Assembly: GCF_033723955.1 (NCBI RefSeq) | Contig: NZ_CP137555.1 | Span: 1,570,501-1,634,500, forward strand | From: Microbulbifer pacificus | Lineage (GTDB): Bacteria > Pseudomonadota > Gammaproteobacteria > Pseudomonadales > Cellvibrionaceae | Length of the DNA: 64,000 nt | Direction of reading: 5' to 3' | Shown: positions 62,701 to 64,000 of the stretch, one piece after another | How the letters are laid out: each line of letters begins with the position of its first letter | Position numbering within the stretch: the stretch's first letter is position 1 | The notes under the pieces: model-generated | Database searches by the model: none | Told to the model about the DNA's origin: nothing | Seen by the model: only the letters and a program-made list of their open reading frames with translations | Translations under genes and position numbers: made by a program

Positions 62701-62864
62701 CGGCAACCATCATGGGTGGCCTTGGGTTTGCCACGGTACTGACACTGATCGCCGTTCCGGTTTTCTACGCCATTTTGCATAAGGTCAGACCGGATGAAGT
62801 TGTTGGAGAACACTCCCCACACGTCGAAAGCTGCAAGGCAGTGGAGCAGCCAGAACTGGCTTAA
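59763..62864 (+). CDS. RND efflux pump inner-membrane transporter
   Basis: 1033 residues from a GTG at 59763 (GGAG upstream). AcrB/HAE1 superfamily: FIDRPVYSWTLILIFLLGG at the first helix, KRITSTSRTGLSEINIE, helix 4 with IIAMGMLVDNAIVVAEGML (Asp of the proton relay), RLRPVFLAAVTTILGMSPLLFDAFF and the second-half copy LSLSGMLIKNAVVLVDEIE. Twelve helices and two periplasmic loops are recognisable. Proton-driven drug or toxic-compound export; specificity not readable. Confidence 0.95.
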   Translation: MKISDLFIDRPVYSWTLILIFLLGGLWGLLDIGRLEDPAFTIKQARVFTSYPGASARQVEEEVTEKLEIAIQQMAQLKRITSTSRTGLSEINIEIKDEYLSEELPQIWDELRRKVNDAQSSLPKGAQPSVVNDDFGDVYGIYYAMTGESFSPSEMREISKVVRRELLTVKGVARVSHSGIIDEVAYLDVDESRLAQLGFSLDDFSQVINSEISTEQSGEVGNRDLRTRITVNRPATDLDSVRNILFGVPGSTAMLTVQDVAEVSLAYDESPGFIARFNGKPAILIGVAGNQNTNIVDVGKAVEAKLAQLKQGLPLGVELHPIYEQHHVVEQSVDGFLFNLLSSVAIVILVLCVFMGWRAGVVVGAVLGLTVMGTLLFMNMFGISLQRISLGALIIAMGMLVDNAIVVAEGMLIGVQKNEQPKSAANRVVRQTFWPLLGATIIGIMAFSGIGLSPDTTGEFLFSLFAVIGISLLLSWVLAVTVTPFVGNHLFKPGRIAGSDDMYDGKLYRMYARVLSQALNHRRITVALLMAVTVISYMSFGLVKQAFFPSSNTPMFFVNYHMPQGSDINRTDKALQQAVEYMESQEEVSWVTSVAGRGADRFMLTYAPGAPNAAYGQLIVRTHDREQIPALIERAKQALREKHPEALVTFKQMAFGPGNAPDVEVRISGPDHTVLRAMAEQLQQIFREKGLDNVSHDWREREPVIRAHINDERARVAGVTSADVSRAVQFATSGYRLGNIESGDRIIPVIARLPESDRNQVGSLEDRLVWSASQRDYIPAGQLVEKFETTAEDGLINRRNRIPTITVSGDVTAGVNAMNASAHILDGYEHLQVPPGYRVEIGGIFEKSSESKENLGTRLPLSFLVMILITVLLFGTVKEPVIIWLVVPMSLVGVVVGLLVSGLPFGFMSLLGVLSLSGMLIKNAVVLVDEIEVQTHAGLPRLTAIQQACVSRLRPVFLAAVTTILGMSPLLFDAFFADMAATIMGGLGFATVLTLIAVPVFYAILHKVRPDEVVGEHSPHVESCKAVEQPELA

Positions 62865-62886
62865 ACCAACTGCCGCATGTTTATTT

Positions 62887-62906
62887 CGGGGCAGAATTCT
62901 GCCCCG
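62887..62906. terminator. 20-base perfect palindrome between convergent genes
   Basis: CGGGGCAGAATTCTGCCCCG is fully self-complementary. It lies 22 bases after the RND stop and 58 bases before the cupredoxin stop. On the plus strand it is followed by CTTCTAAGTTTTTCG. Probable bidirectional terminator stem. Confidence 0.5.
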
Positions 62907-62963
62907 GACCTTCTAAGTTTTTCGATTTGAAACAGCGAACGTTGGCCACTAATTCGCCTACGT

Positions 62964-63326
62964 TTAACTGGCGACCAGTATTCCGCGATACATTTTCATC
63001 TGGCAGGTAAACGGGTATTCACGTTTTTCCAATTTAGGTAATTGCACTTCGGTGATGTGATTTAGCGGGAGTTGTTTACTGATTTCCAGGTCGGAAAACA
63101 CCACGTATTCCGCACAGGGGCTCGCATCCTCCCGCTGAAAACTAAGGGTGATTTCCCGACCGGCGGGCACCTCAATTCGGTCCGGCTCGTAGACACCATC
63201 TTTTACCTGTATCACCAGAGATTCCTGGTAATGCTGCAACGGCGACTTGCGCCCGGCCAGCCAGAACCACCAGACAATTCCAGTGATCAGCAACAGACCA
63301 AGTACATTGATCAATACACTCATCAT
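62964..63326 (-). CDS. Membrane-anchored cupredoxin-like protein
   Basis: 120 residues. One N-terminal helix ([22 protein letters not shown]), then a small cupredoxin-like domain ([35 protein letters not shown] ... [15 protein letters not shown]) with Cys and Met in the usual copper-site positions (CQMKM near the C terminus). Such proteins are encoded with copper P-type ATPases and probably hand over or accept copper in the periplasm. Its ATG overlaps the stop of the ATPase gene (ATGA). Confidence 0.88.
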   Translation of the reverse strand: MMSVLINVLGLLLITGIVWWFWLAGRKSPLQHYQESLVIQVKDGVYEPDRIEVPAGREITLSFQREDASPCAEYVVFSDLEISKQLPLNHITEVQLPKLEKREYPFTCQMKMYRGILVAS

Positions 63327-64000
63327 GGCCGGACCTCCTGTGCAGATGAAGGTTTAAACAACCGCAGCCGGTTGGCATTGCTCACGACGGTGACCGAGGA
63401 AAATGCCATCGCTGCACCGGCAATCACTGGACTCAGCAGCATTCCGGTTAGCGGATACAGCACGCCGGCGGCAACCGGAATCCCGAGGGTGTTGTAAATG
63501 AAGGCCCCAAACAGATTCTGTTTGATGTTACGCAGCGTTGCCCTGGAAAGCTCAATCGCATCGGCTACACCGTGCAGGGACGAGCGCATCAGGGTCACAT
63601 CCGCCGTTTCAATAGCCACATCGGTACCAGCCCCTATCGCAAATCCGACGTCTGCTCGCGCCAGCGCCGGTGCATCGTTGATGCCGTCTCCGGCCATACC
63701 CACACGAATACCTTTCTGCTGCAGTTCTCCGATTATTTTTTCCTTGTCTTCGGGCTGCAGGTCGGCATGTACGCTTTCTATCCCCAACTGTTTGGCCACC
63801 GCGTCTGCCGTAGCCTGATTGTCGCCAGTCAGCATTTCGATCTTGAGGCCAAGGTTTTTGAGGCGCGCGACGGCGTCTTTGGCGTCTTTTCGTATCGGGT
63901 CTGCCACGGCAATCACGCCGGCCATTTGATTGTCGACGGCGGCATACATAGCGGTGCGCCCCATCGCAGCAAGATCCTCTGCACGGGCTTGCCAGTCTCC
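63323..64000 (-). CDS. Heavy-metal (copper) P-type ATPase, C-terminal part
   Basis: The frame stays open to the window edge, so only the last ~225 residues are present. Visible: [41 protein letters not shown], hinge [26 protein letters not shown], and the last two membrane helices. These are P1B-type ATPase marks. The catalytic DKTG and the CPC membrane motif, which would fix the metal, lie outside. The cupredoxin gene downstream and the cop genes nearby favour copper export. Confidence 0.93.
   Translation of the reverse strand, partial: GDWQARAEDLAAMGRTAMYAAVDNQMAGVIAVADPIRKDAKDAVARLKNLGLKIEMLTGDNQATADAVAKQLGIESVHADLQPEDKEKIIGELQQKGIRVGMAGDGINDAPALARADVGFAIGAGTDVAIETADVTLMRSSLHGVADAIELSRATLRNIKQNLFGAFIYNTLGIPVAAGVLYPLTGMLLSPVIAGAAMAFSSVTVVSNANRLRLFKPSSAQEVRP

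Overview
The window reads as a chromosomal stretch of a heterotrophic, polysaccharide-degrading marine gammaproteobacterium. The best guess is a Cellvibrionales/Microbulbifer-like organism. This is inferred from the GC-rich coding sequence, the large TonB-dependent receptors (TBDRs) paired with tryptophan-halogenase-family flavoproteins and a cupin_8 protein, the secreted or lipoprotein glycoside hydrolases, and vitamin B12 import; no rRNA or other phylogenetic marker is present. No tRNA, rRNA, insertion sequence, prophage or CRISPR array was recognised.

Layout. (1) 1-5.5 kb: a tightly overlapping seven-gene operon on the minus strand (thermostable-hemolysin-family protein, AMP-dependent acyl ligase, heme-oxygenase-like diiron protein, SDR, TPR-like exported protein, OmpR-type response regulator, histidine kinase). 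Its promoter region carries a perfect PmrA/QseB-type direct-repeat box. It looks like a self-regulated, unexplained lipid-type metabolic system. (2) 5.5-16.9 kb: alpha-glucan (starch/maltodextrin) use: two tandem paralogous GH13 lipoproteins, a universal stress protein, an esterase, a halogenase-family protein, a TBDR and a glucokinase. (3) 17.5-31 kb: a beta-glucan (laminarin-type) utilisation locus: membrane-anchored AraC regulator, GH3, GH16, a tiny relic of a di-heme oxidoreductase, two halogenase-family proteins around a cupin_8 protein, and a TBDR. Five promoter regions here share a strikingly conserved inverted-repeat element that I infer to be the operator of the locus regulator. (4) 31.2-35.5 kb: a maltose-type ABC importer in which the solute-binding protein is fused to the first permease. 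(5) 35.9-39.7 kb: an aldehyde dehydrogenase and an AT-richer S9 peptidase. (6) 39.7-45.3 kb: cobalamin use: btuR, btuB under a cobalamin riboswitch, btuD, btuC, btuF. (7) 45.5-48.2 kb: small membrane protein, radA, phosphopantetheinyl transferase. (8) 48.3-55 kb: two PepSY-type membrane proteins (one fused to a 2Fe-2S/flavin reductase) followed by copper-resistance genes copL-like, DUF411, copA, copB. (9) 55-58.4 kb: two alpha/beta hydrolases and an AraC regulator. (10) 58.6-64 kb: an RND efflux pair, then a cupredoxin-like protein and the 3' part of a heavy-metal P-type ATPase running off the window.

How the parts work together: outer-membrane receptors and surface or periplasmic hydrolases deliver oligosaccharides, the MalK/MalEF/MalG importer and glucokinase process alpha-glucans, and TBDR/GH16/GH3 handle beta-glucans. 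B12 uptake and salvage and copper detoxification form separate modules. All function calls are from motifs read by eye; no database search was run.
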